Shown here piece by piece: positions 58,001-64,000 of a stretch of DNA of 64,000 nucleotides. Every line of letters starts with the position of its first letter. Within the stretch, counting starts at the first letter, position 1. The stretch lies in NCBI RefSeq assembly GCF_900129295.1, contig NZ_FQUU01000002.1, positions 10,488 to 74,487 of the forward strand, written 5' to 3'. A model generated the notes under the pieces. The model saw only the letters and a program-made list of their open reading frames with translations, did not search any database and was not told the DNA's origin. This DNA is from Flavisolibacter ginsengisoli DSM 18119. GTDB lineage: Bacteria; Bacteroidota; Bacteroidia; Chitinophagales; Chitinophagaceae. A program made the position numbers and the translations under genes.

Positions 58001-58806
58001 AAAATATAGAGTAAGGATCGAAATAGAATCAAAACAATAAAAAGAAAGAGTATTCCTTTATACGCCCGGCTTCGCTTTACAATAGTTTCAGCTACGAGGT
58101 GTAGATAGAGCAATAGAAATAATAAGGCGGAGATACGTAATAAAAGAGTTATCGTATCGGTGATGGAAACATTGGTATGTGCAACTCTTTTAATATAGAA
58201 CAGCACTTTTTTATTGACAGAAGTTATGGGATAGGATGTTTTTGTTTCTGATAAAGAGATCTTTTTAATTGCTTCTTCATCATGCACAAATCGTTTCATT
58301 AAATAATCGGTTTCCAGGTAATACTGGTTTAAAACCGGTATTAATACATAGGCAACCACATTATTAGTCATTCCTTCCAGGTGAAGTGTGGTTTTCTTAA
58401 TTACATAATATCCATTGGTAAGGTGTTGGAAATAAGTTCCATCCTTAAGATTAAAATCTGTTTCAGGAGGTAATATTTTCTGACTGTTCCAAAATAGCAA
58501 ATTCTGACTACCTGATATGGTTTCAGCTAAAAGAAAGAAGCCGAACTTTTTTTCTTCAACGAGTTTAAATTGATCTAAGGATTCAGTTTGAAGTACCAAC
58601 CTGCGCATGAGTGCAGAATCGGCTATCAAATCTCTTGCTTCACGTTCCTGTTGCTGAATATAACGTTCAAGCTTTTTTTGTTGATAATTAATAGAAGGCT
58701 GAATTTGGAAATAAAAGGCAGTAATAAAAGACAGCAGTAACAATCCTAATGCGAGCAATAACAATGTTCGTTTAGGAAGCAAAGTATTTAATTGAGAAAC
58801 CTTCAA
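55051..58806 (-). CDS. large membrane histidine kinase, NtrY-like
   Basis: A 1251-residue sensor kinase. TM1 (about 13-30) precedes an extracytoplasmic region; then 7 or more helices lie between about 220 and 490, a second large sensor region follows (about 500-720), and further helices around 735, 785 and 965-990 lead to HAMP. The H-box REMARQVAHEIKNPLTPMKLSIQYL and HATPase motifs ITDNGEGIP and TSGTGLGLAMCKSIVEQA match the NtrY subgroup. No response regulator is adjacent. It overlaps mazG by four bases upstream and polX by eight downstream. The multi-helix core could sense a membrane or lipid signal; this is not known. Confidence 0.88.
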   Translation of the reverse strand: MKVSQLNTLLPKRTLLLLALGLLLLSFITAFYFQIQPSINYQQKKLERYIQQQEREARDLIADSALMRRLVLQTESLDQFKLVEEKKFGFFLLAETISGSQNLLFWNSQKILPPETDFNLKDGTYFQHLTNGYYVIKKTTLHLEGMTNNVVAYVLIPVLNQYYLETDYLMKRFVHDEEAIKKISLSETKTSYPITSVNKKVLFYIKRVAHTNVSITDTITLLLRISALLFLLLYLHLVAETIVKRSRAYKGILFLFIVLILFRSLLYIFPWLLSLRQFELFNPLIYASNWINRSLGDLLINAIILCWIILFAWFNIGPGENFPSFLKGKRIYVAGTLAVFILIFSTFQLANVVQGLVANSKISFNVTDFFSLDIYTVVGLIVLALLCLSYYYLSRLLFRIIYPAFKDRQVYIYFFIALVGLLFLTFRSGNEIVLFHLPVLLWLIIYTWLVSQEKFLINRFSATVAGVLFWIFVFSVSLAVIILQGNKVNELRIRKGIAEKYDQLSDKSSERLMSLAITYLDNRYLKNNFHRFKDQNENDYIRDSIISSNFTGYSNRYDTKIYVFDSSFRAINNNDPTTYADLNTIFTLQSKPTDIPDLYYHETSFDHFTYLAKRQIKDSSKVIGYFFMASTPRQYGNSDALYPILFRSVNRNDPENSPIYSYAVYINNLLITSSSKYPFQTSLTSAQVPSIEFVQRDNNGFDELWYRVNNSKVIVIAKKKDSLLESITLFSYLFCAFLFMVGFLQFVSLLLRVAKDSKSFNNVFQVNIRTQIHGTVIFISVLSFLIIGAATISFFITRYNRNNEDKLSRTAGIMVKEMQKPIKKTNTIDTIRVSDSSARASLQKLVNEVADIHNVDVNIYDLDGNLEVTSDEEVYKKGILSNKMHPLAYFHLNRLREVLRVQEEKVSSLSYLSIYTAVRNDSGYVTKYLNIPYFSSQLDLKQEISNFLVTIINLNAFIFLIAGVIALFITNKITQSFSVIGDKMRDITLGKMNEEIVWKRNDEIGELVKQYNIMVHELGKSADALAKSEREGAWREMARQVAHEIKNPLTPMKLSIQYLQKAINGNNTNVKELTTNVANTLIEQIDHLSKIAADFSQFANIGNKKIELVDLHHILGSLVDLYHANPRINIIWDRVEGSIILKADKTHMNRLFTNLMANAVDACEEKDNCSIQIKEERRGHSIIITITDNGEGIPQETQPKIFTPNFTTKTSGTGLGLAMCKSIVEQAKGNIWFETEEGSGSSFFVQLPIIS

Positions 58807-59573
58807 TCTTTTTGTTGTTTGATCTCATTCCAAATAGAATCCATCTCATCAAGTGTCATGTGCTGAAGATCTTTACCTGCTGATTTAGCTCTTTCTTCCA
58901 TACTGGTAAATCTATAGATAAACTTCTTGTTTGTAACCTCTAACGCGTTTTCAGCATCAATTTCCAGGAATCGAGCAAAGTTTACCATTGAAAACATAAG
59001 GTCCCCGAACTCCTCTTCCATTTTTGCCTGATCTCCAGATTGTATAGCTTCATGCAATTCATCAGTTTCTTCCTTCACTTTTTCCCAAACCTGGTCTTTA
59101 TTTTCCCATTCAAAGCCCACCTGTTTGGCTTTTTCCTGCAACCGCATTGCTTTAATTAAAGCGGGCAGGGATTTAGGAACTCCGGAAAGTACCGAGGTCT
59201 TACCTTCCTTTAACTTAAGCTTTTCCCAGTTTCGTTTTACATCATCATCGTTTTCCACCTTAACATCACCATAAATATGTGGATGCCTGTCAATTAATTT
59301 CTTTGAAATTCCTTTTATCACATCTTCTATAGTAAATTTTTGTTCTTCAGAACCTATCCTTGAATAGAATAATATATGAAGCAAAAGGTCTCCTAATTCT
59401 TCCTTAATTGAATTCCAGTCATTTGCAGTGATAGCTTCTGTAAGTTCATAGGTTTCCTCTAAGGTCATCTGTCTTAAGGTATGGATGGTTTGCTTTTTAT
59501 CCCAGGGGCATTTTTCTCTAAGCTCATCCATTATTTTAACCAAATCATTAAAACCGTAGTTGGAGGTATCCAT
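58803..59573 (-). CDS. mazG: nucleoside triphosphate pyrophosphohydrolase MazG
   Basis: A 256-residue house-cleaning enzyme with two MazG domains. The first contains CPWDKKQTIHTLRQMTLEETYEL and EELGDLLLHILFYSRI; the second contains KVKEETDELHEAI and EEFGDLMFSMVNFARFLEI. The EExxE and ExxD Mg-binding patterns are present in both. It hydrolyses non-canonical or excess NTPs to NMP and pyrophosphate. It overlaps the downstream kinase gene by four bases and lies three bases after the DUF3667 gene, so the three are one operon. Confidence 0.94.
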   Translation of the reverse strand: MDTSNYGFNDLVKIMDELREKCPWDKKQTIHTLRQMTLEETYELTEAITANDWNSIKEELGDLLLHILFYSRIGSEEQKFTIEDVIKGISKKLIDRHPHIYGDVKVENDDDVKRNWEKLKLKEGKTSVLSGVPKSLPALIKAMRLQEKAKQVGFEWENKDQVWEKVKEETDELHEAIQSGDQAKMEEEFGDLMFSMVNFARFLEIDAENALEVTNKKFIYRFTSMEERAKSAGKDLQHMTLDEMDSIWNEIKQQKD

Positions 59574-59576
59574 TAA

Positions 59577-60647
59577 TTACAATTGAATGAAAGAAAAAAT
59601 GATAAACACAAACATAAGTAAGCAAAATATTAAAAACCCGAAGAGATTCAAGATCACAAATTTACCTATCGTTTTTTTCCATGATTGCTGATAAAACCTC
59701 TTCATAGCTATCAATAAATATATTCCACCGCATAAAAACAACAATATATCGATTGTACTCAAAAAACTCCAGCCAGATAAAGTTTCAATTTTATTGATAA
59801 TAAAAAATAAGAGTAAGATTAAAAAGCTGAATATATAATGGTATAATGTAAATACAGCGTGGTCACTGTAATAGAAGTTTTTCCTTCTTAAGTATAGCAA
59901 TTTTAACAATAATGCAAAAAAAGGTAGTGAAACAAATAAAATATACGGCATTTTATGCAGGAATGAACGGATCAATTCCTTAACAATGGCATTTTGATCA
60001 TCGCCATATTTCTCTTTATATCTTTGCCATTTTTCCACCGCTTTTTTGCCTAACCAACCAGAACTCGATGTAAAAGTACTTCGCTCTTTCTTAGCTCTGA
60101 ACAGGTAACTCTGACCATGATAAATTACAGGAAAAGTAGTATCAGTAATAGTTCCAATGCTGTCCTTTAAAAGATAAATGCTATAGGAGGAATCTAATAC
60201 CAAATCAATTTGATTGCGCAGCAAACTATCTGAAGGGTGCCTGCTTAGTTGTTTATTTGCGGAAGTTGCGAAATTGTATCTTTCTATTTTGCTCAACTGT
60301 TGCTGACTCGAGATATTAATCGCTTCCCCAGGATCAGCTACAGAAAAAAATACAAGGAAAAACAGGGCCGAAGTAAATAAATACATCCGGATAGGATCAA
60401 GATAATTTTGCCTTTTACCTTTTGTATATTCCAGGGGAACAAAACCGGGTTTAAACAAAAGGAACTTAAGGGTATCGAAAAACTTGCCATCGAAATGAAA
60501 AACGTCATAAATAAAATGTGTGAACAGGCTCCAGAAGTTCTGTTTAGTTTCTATATTTTCCTGGCCGCAGATAGAGCAAAATCGATCATTAACAATGGCT
60601 CCGCAGTTTAAGCAATTATTTTCCTTACGCAGTTGTTGGTGGGACAC
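59577..60647 (-). CDS. DUF3667-type membrane protein with zinc ribbon
   Basis: A 356-residue protein. The N-terminal zinc ribbon CLNCGAIVNDRFCSICGQ (two CxxC pairs, residues 13-30) is followed by the DUF3667 signature FHFDGKFFDTLKFLLFKPGFVP and a membrane helix at YLDPIRMYLFTSALFFLVFF. A soluble region (about 115-220) and four C-terminal hydrophobic helices (about 228-355) complete it. The family is typical of Bacteroidota and has no known function. It is the first gene of the operon with mazG and the kinase. Confidence 0.85.
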   Translation of the reverse strand: MSHQQLRKENNCLNCGAIVNDRFCSICGQENIETKQNFWSLFTHFIYDVFHFDGKFFDTLKFLLFKPGFVPLEYTKGKRQNYLDPIRMYLFTSALFFLVFFSVADPGEAINISSQQQLSKIERYNFATSANKQLSRHPSDSLLRNQIDLVLDSSYSIYLLKDSIGTITDTTFPVIYHGQSYLFRAKKERSTFTSSSGWLGKKAVEKWQRYKEKYGDDQNAIVKELIRSFLHKMPYILFVSLPFFALLLKLLYLRRKNFYYSDHAVFTLYHYIFSFLILLLFFIINKIETLSGWSFLSTIDILLFLCGGIYLLIAMKRFYQQSWKKTIGKFVILNLFGFLIFCLLMFVFIIFSFIQL

Positions 60648-60795
60648 GCAAAATTTTTCTTAAAAATAGCTACAAAAACTACACTTGAACAATTCTTTGT
60701 ATGAATCCTAAATCCATTGGTTATTTTTGAATACAAACCATATCCGGGTAAGAGAAATACTTTTCTTACCTAATTGGAAAAACAATCTATCAGTC

Positions 60796-61632
60796 ATGAA
60801 AACCTTATTGGTATCAATTTGCCTGCTTTATAGCTTAACAGGATTCACTCAACATTATTATATTGATATAATTGGTACCAGAGAAACAGCTGGTATAATG
60901 CAGGCATATTTAAAAAATAAGGTTAGCCACGTAATCCTTTCAAGTTTTGATGAAACCAATGCACCAATAAAGGATTTTTATGTAGAGCAAAACTTTGATG
61001 CTGCAAAAAGGATTTTACAAACAATCACTCGTTCGGATGAGGCGCATGCATCTGTTCTATTATCATATTTGGATGACAATAATCTTGTGGTGAAAACAAC
61101 AGATAGTAGTGATTTTATGGTTAGTAACTCAATATATAATTATGATCCATCAGGAAAACTGTTGTCAATTGTGAATTCTTCTCTTGATTCTTCCGGAAAA
61201 TCTTCCGAAACTGAACAACACATATGGAACTATAACAATAACAGAATAGCAACTATGTTGCGCATTAAAAACAGAAGGGACACCAGCTATGTTAATTTCA
61301 AACTGGATGAAAATGGAAATGTTATTGAAGAACAAGAAACCAGGAAGGGCGTAAAATCGGATCCGGTTTATTATTATTATGATGCCAATAATAGATTAAC
61401 CGATATAGTGCGCTTTAATAAAAAAGCTAACAGGCTTTTACCAGAATATATGTTTGAATATTCTCCATCAGGCCAGCTTGTTCAAAAAATAACAGTTCCC
61501 GCCAATAGTGATAATTACTTAATCTGGCGATTTCAATACAGCAACCAGGGTCTTAAAACGAAAGAGATAATATATAATAAGCTAAAAAAGCTAACTGGAA
61601 AAATAGAATATCAATATTCGTTCTCCTCCTGA
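60796..61632 (+). CDS. secreted RHS/YD-repeat-like protein
   Basis: About 278 residues. I chose the ATG at 60796 because it begins a clear signal peptide (MKTLLVSICLLYSLTGFTQ); an ATG at 60727 would hide it. From residue 110 on, it has YD-like repeats: YNYDPSGKLLSIVN, FKLDENGNVIEEQE, YYYDANNRLTDIVR, FEYSPSGQLVQKI. These are short beta-hairpin units of the RHS kind, and no toxin domain follows. It ends in TGA that overlaps the next start (TGATG). It is likely periplasmic or surface-bound; the function is unknown. Confidence 0.75.
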   Translation: MKTLLVSICLLYSLTGFTQHYYIDIIGTRETAGIMQAYLKNKVSHVILSSFDETNAPIKDFYVEQNFDAAKRILQTITRSDEAHASVLLSYLDDNNLVVKTTDSSDFMVSNSIYNYDPSGKLLSIVNSSLDSSGKSSETEQHIWNYNNNRIATMLRIKNRRDTSYVNFKLDENGNVIEEQETRKGVKSDPVYYYYDANNRLTDIVRFNKKANRLLPEYMFEYSPSGQLVQKITVPANSDNYLIWRFQYSNQGLKTKEIIYNKLKKLTGKIEYQYSFSS

Positions 61633-61814
61633 TGGAATATAAATATCTCGGAGACAGGCATACTGATCCCGGAATGAAAAATATTATTTGCACAGCAATC
61701 AGAAGAAATGATGGTAAATGTGTCAGAGGCAGAAATGGCTCTATGCTGGTTCAATCTTCTAACGGAAAGAAATTGGTTGTGGTTGGAAGGCTATTAAGAA
61801 AAATGAATAAATAA
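61632..61814 (+). CDS. small basic protein (60 aa), coupled to the upstream gene
   Basis: A 60-residue basic protein starting one base into the stop of the RHS-like gene (TGATG), which implies coupled translation. Sequence features: MEYKYLGDRHTDPGMKN, then TAIRRNDGKCVRGRNGSMLVQ and a Lys/Arg-rich end. No membrane segment is present. It looks like a conserved small protein by composition, but I cannot name a family. Binding to nucleic acid is possible given the charge; that is speculation. Confidence 0.6.
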   Translation: MEYKYLGDRHTDPGMKNIICTAIRRNDGKCVRGRNGSMLVQSSNGKKLVVVGRLLRKMNK

Positions 61815-61995
61815 TCTTGACCTTTTCGAATTATAGTTTTTGTTTCCTTATTTAGAGAATCTAATTTAAAAAGAGGAACATCTTACGTGCACCAGTATAA
61901 TACTTGAACCTATACGATATTCACTTATAGTTCTATAAATAAGATATTTCAATATAAGGAGTATTCAGCCAGGTATATTCTATAAGGAGAGATGA
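61815..61995. other. intergenic stretch before the tRNA terminator
   Basis: About 180 AT-rich bases with no ORF or repeat that I can support. Confidence 0.4.
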
Positions 61996-62023
61996 TATAA
62001 AAAAAGCGACTTTCGTCGCTTTT
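61996..62023 (-). terminator. terminator after tRNA-Leu
   Basis: AAAAGCGAC, loop TTTC, GTCGCTTTT. On the minus strand the stem is followed by a T run, two bases beyond the tRNA-Leu 3' end. Confidence 0.85.
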
Positions 62024-62024
62024 G

Positions 62025-62110
62025 TGCCCCGGATCGGACTTGAACCGATACGACCGTTGCGGGTCACAGGATTTTAAGTCCTGCGTGTCTACCAATTCCA
62101 CCACCAGGGC
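62025..62110 (-). tRNA. tRNA-Leu (anticodon TAA)
   Basis: An 86-nt class II tRNA. The acceptor GCCCTGG pairs with CCGGGGC; the anticodon loop ACTTAAAATC carries TAA; the extra arm TGACCCGCAACGGTCG is long as expected for Leu; the T-arm is CGGTTCAAGTCCG. CCA is not encoded. Confidence 0.95.
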
Positions 62111-62112
62111 TC

Positions 62113-62141
62113 CAAAAAAAATCTCCCGGTTAAACGGGAGA
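62113..62141 (-). terminator. terminator-like hairpin between the two tRNAs
   Basis: CTCCCG, loop GTTAAA, CGGGAG. On the minus strand it is followed by ATTTTTTTT. It lies between tRNA-Gly (upstream) and tRNA-Leu (downstream), so read-through into the Leu gene may be partial. Confidence 0.75.
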
Positions 62142-62148
62142 AGTTCTG

Positions 62149-62221
<73 letters not shown>

Positions 62222-62347
62222 TTTTGCAACAACTTAAACTATAATATTCCTTAAGTATTAGGAAACCATATTTTAATTGTCTACATGTAAAGAACTTTAC
62301 GGGGTTGCAAAAATAAGTATTGTAACTATTGCAGCAAAAAAATTCTG

Positions 62348-62587
62348 CTATTTTGGAGCACTATATTTTGGAGTATACAATGTACTTTCCTGAACGACTA
62401 CATTTTGAGGCTTACTGTTCTCATAACGGATGTTGTATAGCTTATAACAACTTCCAAAGAAAAAAGCAAGAATACAAAAAACAGAAAGGTAAAAGATAAA
62501 GGCAGAAGAAGAGACCCAACTATGAGTAAAGTCCCTGTCTTGTACTTTCTCCAGTTCCTCCCGATATTCTTCCTGTTGGTAATCCAT
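62348..62587 (-). CDS. small single-pass membrane protein (79 aa)
   Basis: A 79-residue protein beginning MDYQQEEYREELEKVQDRD (an acidic, helical N-terminus), with one membrane helix (about 28-48, SSSAFIFYLSVFCILAFFFG) and a short C-terminal tail. I prefer the ATG at 62587; the ORF extends to 62626, but that part is less protein-like. It follows the glycosyltransferase by about 50 bases on the same strand. No family recognised. Confidence 0.6.
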   Translation of the reverse strand: MDYQQEEYREELEKVQDRDFTHSWVSSSAFIFYLSVFCILAFFFGSCYKLYNIRYENSKPQNVVVQESTLYTPKYSAPK

Positions 62588-62639
62588 ATTCAAAATTTGT
62601 GGTGCAAAAATAATGGATGAAAGCAAATTGTTAAAAGAA

Positions 62640-63677
62640 TTAGACTTCTTTTTGATCTTCTTTTTGAATTATCTGGTTGAAGAGCTTTCTTTTTTGAATG
62701 AAATAAGCCCAAATAATGTTGCCATTATAGACTCCACTTAGTTCTTTCAAACTTTTTTTAATGGCAGGCTTTTGATTTTTAATAAAGAGGCACCAATAAA
62801 AATAGGCCATGTGTGCTTTTATTACGGCTTTAAAATAACCGCCATCACCTGTAATTAAGGCTTTCAAAGCTGAAACCTGGTCAAGAGCCAACCTGAAAGG
62901 GATCTTCCACCATTTTTCCTTTAATGAAAGGTTTTTGGCTAGCATTATTTGATTGTTGCGGTAATTTAAAAAAGTTTTCCTGGAATCTCCTATTGGGAGC
63001 GTTCCACCTCCCACATGGTAAACAACTGACTCTGGGCAGCAATATATTTTATAACCGGCTAATTGCAATCTCCAGCAAAGGTCAATCTCCTCCATGTGAG
63101 CAAAGAAATATTCATCAAAACCGTTTAATTGGTGAAATAACTCACTCTTTATCACTAATGCAGCACCAGTAGCCCAGAAAATTTGTTCAATTGAATCATA
63201 TTGACCCAGATCACGCTCACAATGATCAAAAACCCTTCCCCTCGCAAACGGGTAGCCATATTTATCTATCCATCCTCCGGAAGCTCCTGCATATTCAAAC
63301 GAATCTTTATTGGTATAAGAAAGTATTTTAGGTTGGCAAGCACCAATTTTACTATCAGATTCAAACAGCTTTATGATAGGTTCTAACCAACCAGATGTTA
63401 CCTCGACATCTGAATTCAACAGTACGTAATATTCAGCTTTTACAAACTTCAACGCTTCGTTATATCCTTTTGCAAAGCCGTAATTCTTTTTTAGTTTTAT
63501 CAATTCAACTTCGGGAAACTTATTTTCTAAAACTATAATTGAATCATCTGTTGAGGCATTATCTGCTACAATCACTTTTATTGGATAAGAAGTAGAAAGC
63601 ACAGAAGGCAGAAATCTTTCAAGAAATGATCTGCCATTCCAATTTAGAATAACAATAGCTACTGAATAAACTGTCAA
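62640..63677 (-). CDS. family 2 glycosyltransferase
   Basis: A 345-residue GT-A fold transferase. VAIVILNWNGRSFLERFLPSVL starts the nucleotide-sugar domain; DNASTDDS, the metal motif LLNSDVEV (near residue 86), WATGAALVIKSELF and HMEEIDLCWRLQLAG follow. It resembles the rhamnosyl-transferase-like (WbbL/RfbF) subgroup. The C-terminal 90 residues are basic and may sit on the membrane. Sugar and acceptor are not predictable. It is probably in an operon with the small membrane protein after it. Confidence 0.9.
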   Translation of the reverse strand: MTVYSVAIVILNWNGRSFLERFLPSVLSTSYPIKVIVADNASTDDSIIVLENKFPEVELIKLKKNYGFAKGYNEALKFVKAEYYVLLNSDVEVTSGWLEPIIKLFESDSKIGACQPKILSYTNKDSFEYAGASGGWIDKYGYPFARGRVFDHCERDLGQYDSIEQIFWATGAALVIKSELFHQLNGFDEYFFAHMEEIDLCWRLQLAGYKIYCCPESVVYHVGGGTLPIGDSRKTFLNYRNNQIMLAKNLSLKEKWWKIPFRLALDQVSALKALITGDGGYFKAVIKAHMAYFYWCLFIKNQKPAIKKSLKELSGVYNGNIIWAYFIQKRKLFNQIIQKEDQKEV

Positions 63678-63814
63678 TAGAATAATAATTCAGTCAAAAA
63701 TAAGCGAAGCTGGCAAATTAGAAACTTTATGAATAAAAGGTATAACGGAGAGGTTTTAGTCTTTGAATAGTGATCACACTTCTTGCTTCATTTTTCATTA
63801 CTTATTTTTAAGGA

Positions 63815-64000
63815 ATGTTTCGTCAATTAATTAACTGGCGCACTTTATTGGCTATCATAGCAATTTTGATTGTAAGTGGTACCATTTCCTATTCCTCCTA
63901 CCTTGGGAAGAAAATAGAAAAAGAAGAACGTCAAAAGGTTGAAGAATGGGTTGAAGCCAGCACTTCTTTATTAAATCCCAATAATACCGGTGATACTCGT
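63815..64000 (+). CDS. N-terminus of a probable sensor histidine kinase (partial)
   Basis: At least 62 codons, running off the window. The start MFRQLINWRTLLAIIAILIV gives one membrane helix (about 10-27), then SSYLGKKIEKEERQKVEEWVEAS begins a coiled or periplasmic segment. Such N-termini occur in two-component kinases of Chitinophagaceae, which is from memory and cannot be confirmed here. It is divergent from the glycosyltransferase with a 137-base gap. Confidence 0.5.
   Translation, partial: MFRQLINWRTLLAIIAILIVSGTISYSSYLGKKIEKEERQKVEEWVEASTSLLNPNNTGDTR

Overview
This window looks like chromosomal DNA from a member of the Bacteroidota, most probably the family Chitinophagaceae. The signs are moderate-to-low GC, almost no Shine-Dalgarno sequences, promoter-like TTTG / TAnnTTTG pairs, a long-form phosphate acetyltransferase, a DUF3667 protein, GH9 and GH2 glycosidases, a large sortilin-like BNR protein and many FtsX/HlyD-type genes. 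There is no phage, plasmid or CRISPR content. Apart from two repeat-rich stretches it reads as ordinary core genome.

Layout. 0-1.2 kb: a YycJ-like metallo-beta-lactamase-fold protein and a small unknown ORF. 1.2-3.25 kb: a gene-free field of interspersed palindromic repeats. 3.3-10.7 kb (minus): a five-gene signalling operon with two histidine kinases, a lone receiver, CheR and CheB. 11-25 kb (plus): ferredoxin, 2-oxoacid:ferredoxin oxidoreductase (korAB) and a nuoABCD-HIJKLMN operon without nuoE, nuoF or nuoG. 25-30.7 kb (minus): pyruvate:ferredoxin oxidoreductase and a GH9 glucanase. 30.8-36.6 kb (plus): a MacAB/DevABC-like export system, a GH2 glycosidase and exonuclease III. 36.9-38.4 kb: a Y1 (IS200/RAYT-type) transposase flanked by four nested palindromic elements. 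38.8-45.7 kb (minus): a sortilin-like beta-propeller protein, then ackA and pta. 46-52 kb: an unknown secreted protein, tmRNA, rseP, dxr and a GH3-family enzyme. 52-55 kb (plus): rplU, rpmA, a Lys/Ala-repeat histone-like protein and PolX. 55-60.6 kb (minus): an NtrY-like kinase, MazG and a DUF3667 protein. 60.7-64 kb: an RHS-like secreted protein coupled to a small basic protein, tRNA-Leu, tRNA-Gly, a small membrane protein, a family 2 glycosyltransferase and the start of a probable sensor kinase.

How the genes may work together. KorAB and PFOR both make reduced ferredoxin, and a ferredoxin gene sits with korAB. The 11-subunit complex I has no NADH-input module, so electrons may enter the quinone pool from ferredoxin. 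Acetyl-CoA from PFOR can be turned to acetate and ATP by Pta and AckA. That makes a coherent low-oxygen energy module, although the window alone cannot show that the organism lacks a complete complex I elsewhere.

The most unusual structural signal is two unrelated-sequence repeat families, at about 1.4-3.3 kb and 36.9-38.4 kb. They share one architecture: outer hairpin A, inner hairpin B starting with CTACC, then B' ending in GGTAG, then A'. Only the second family surrounds a transposase. A second oddity is a PolX protein whose polymerase metal-binding aspartates look lost while its PHP nuclease motifs are intact.
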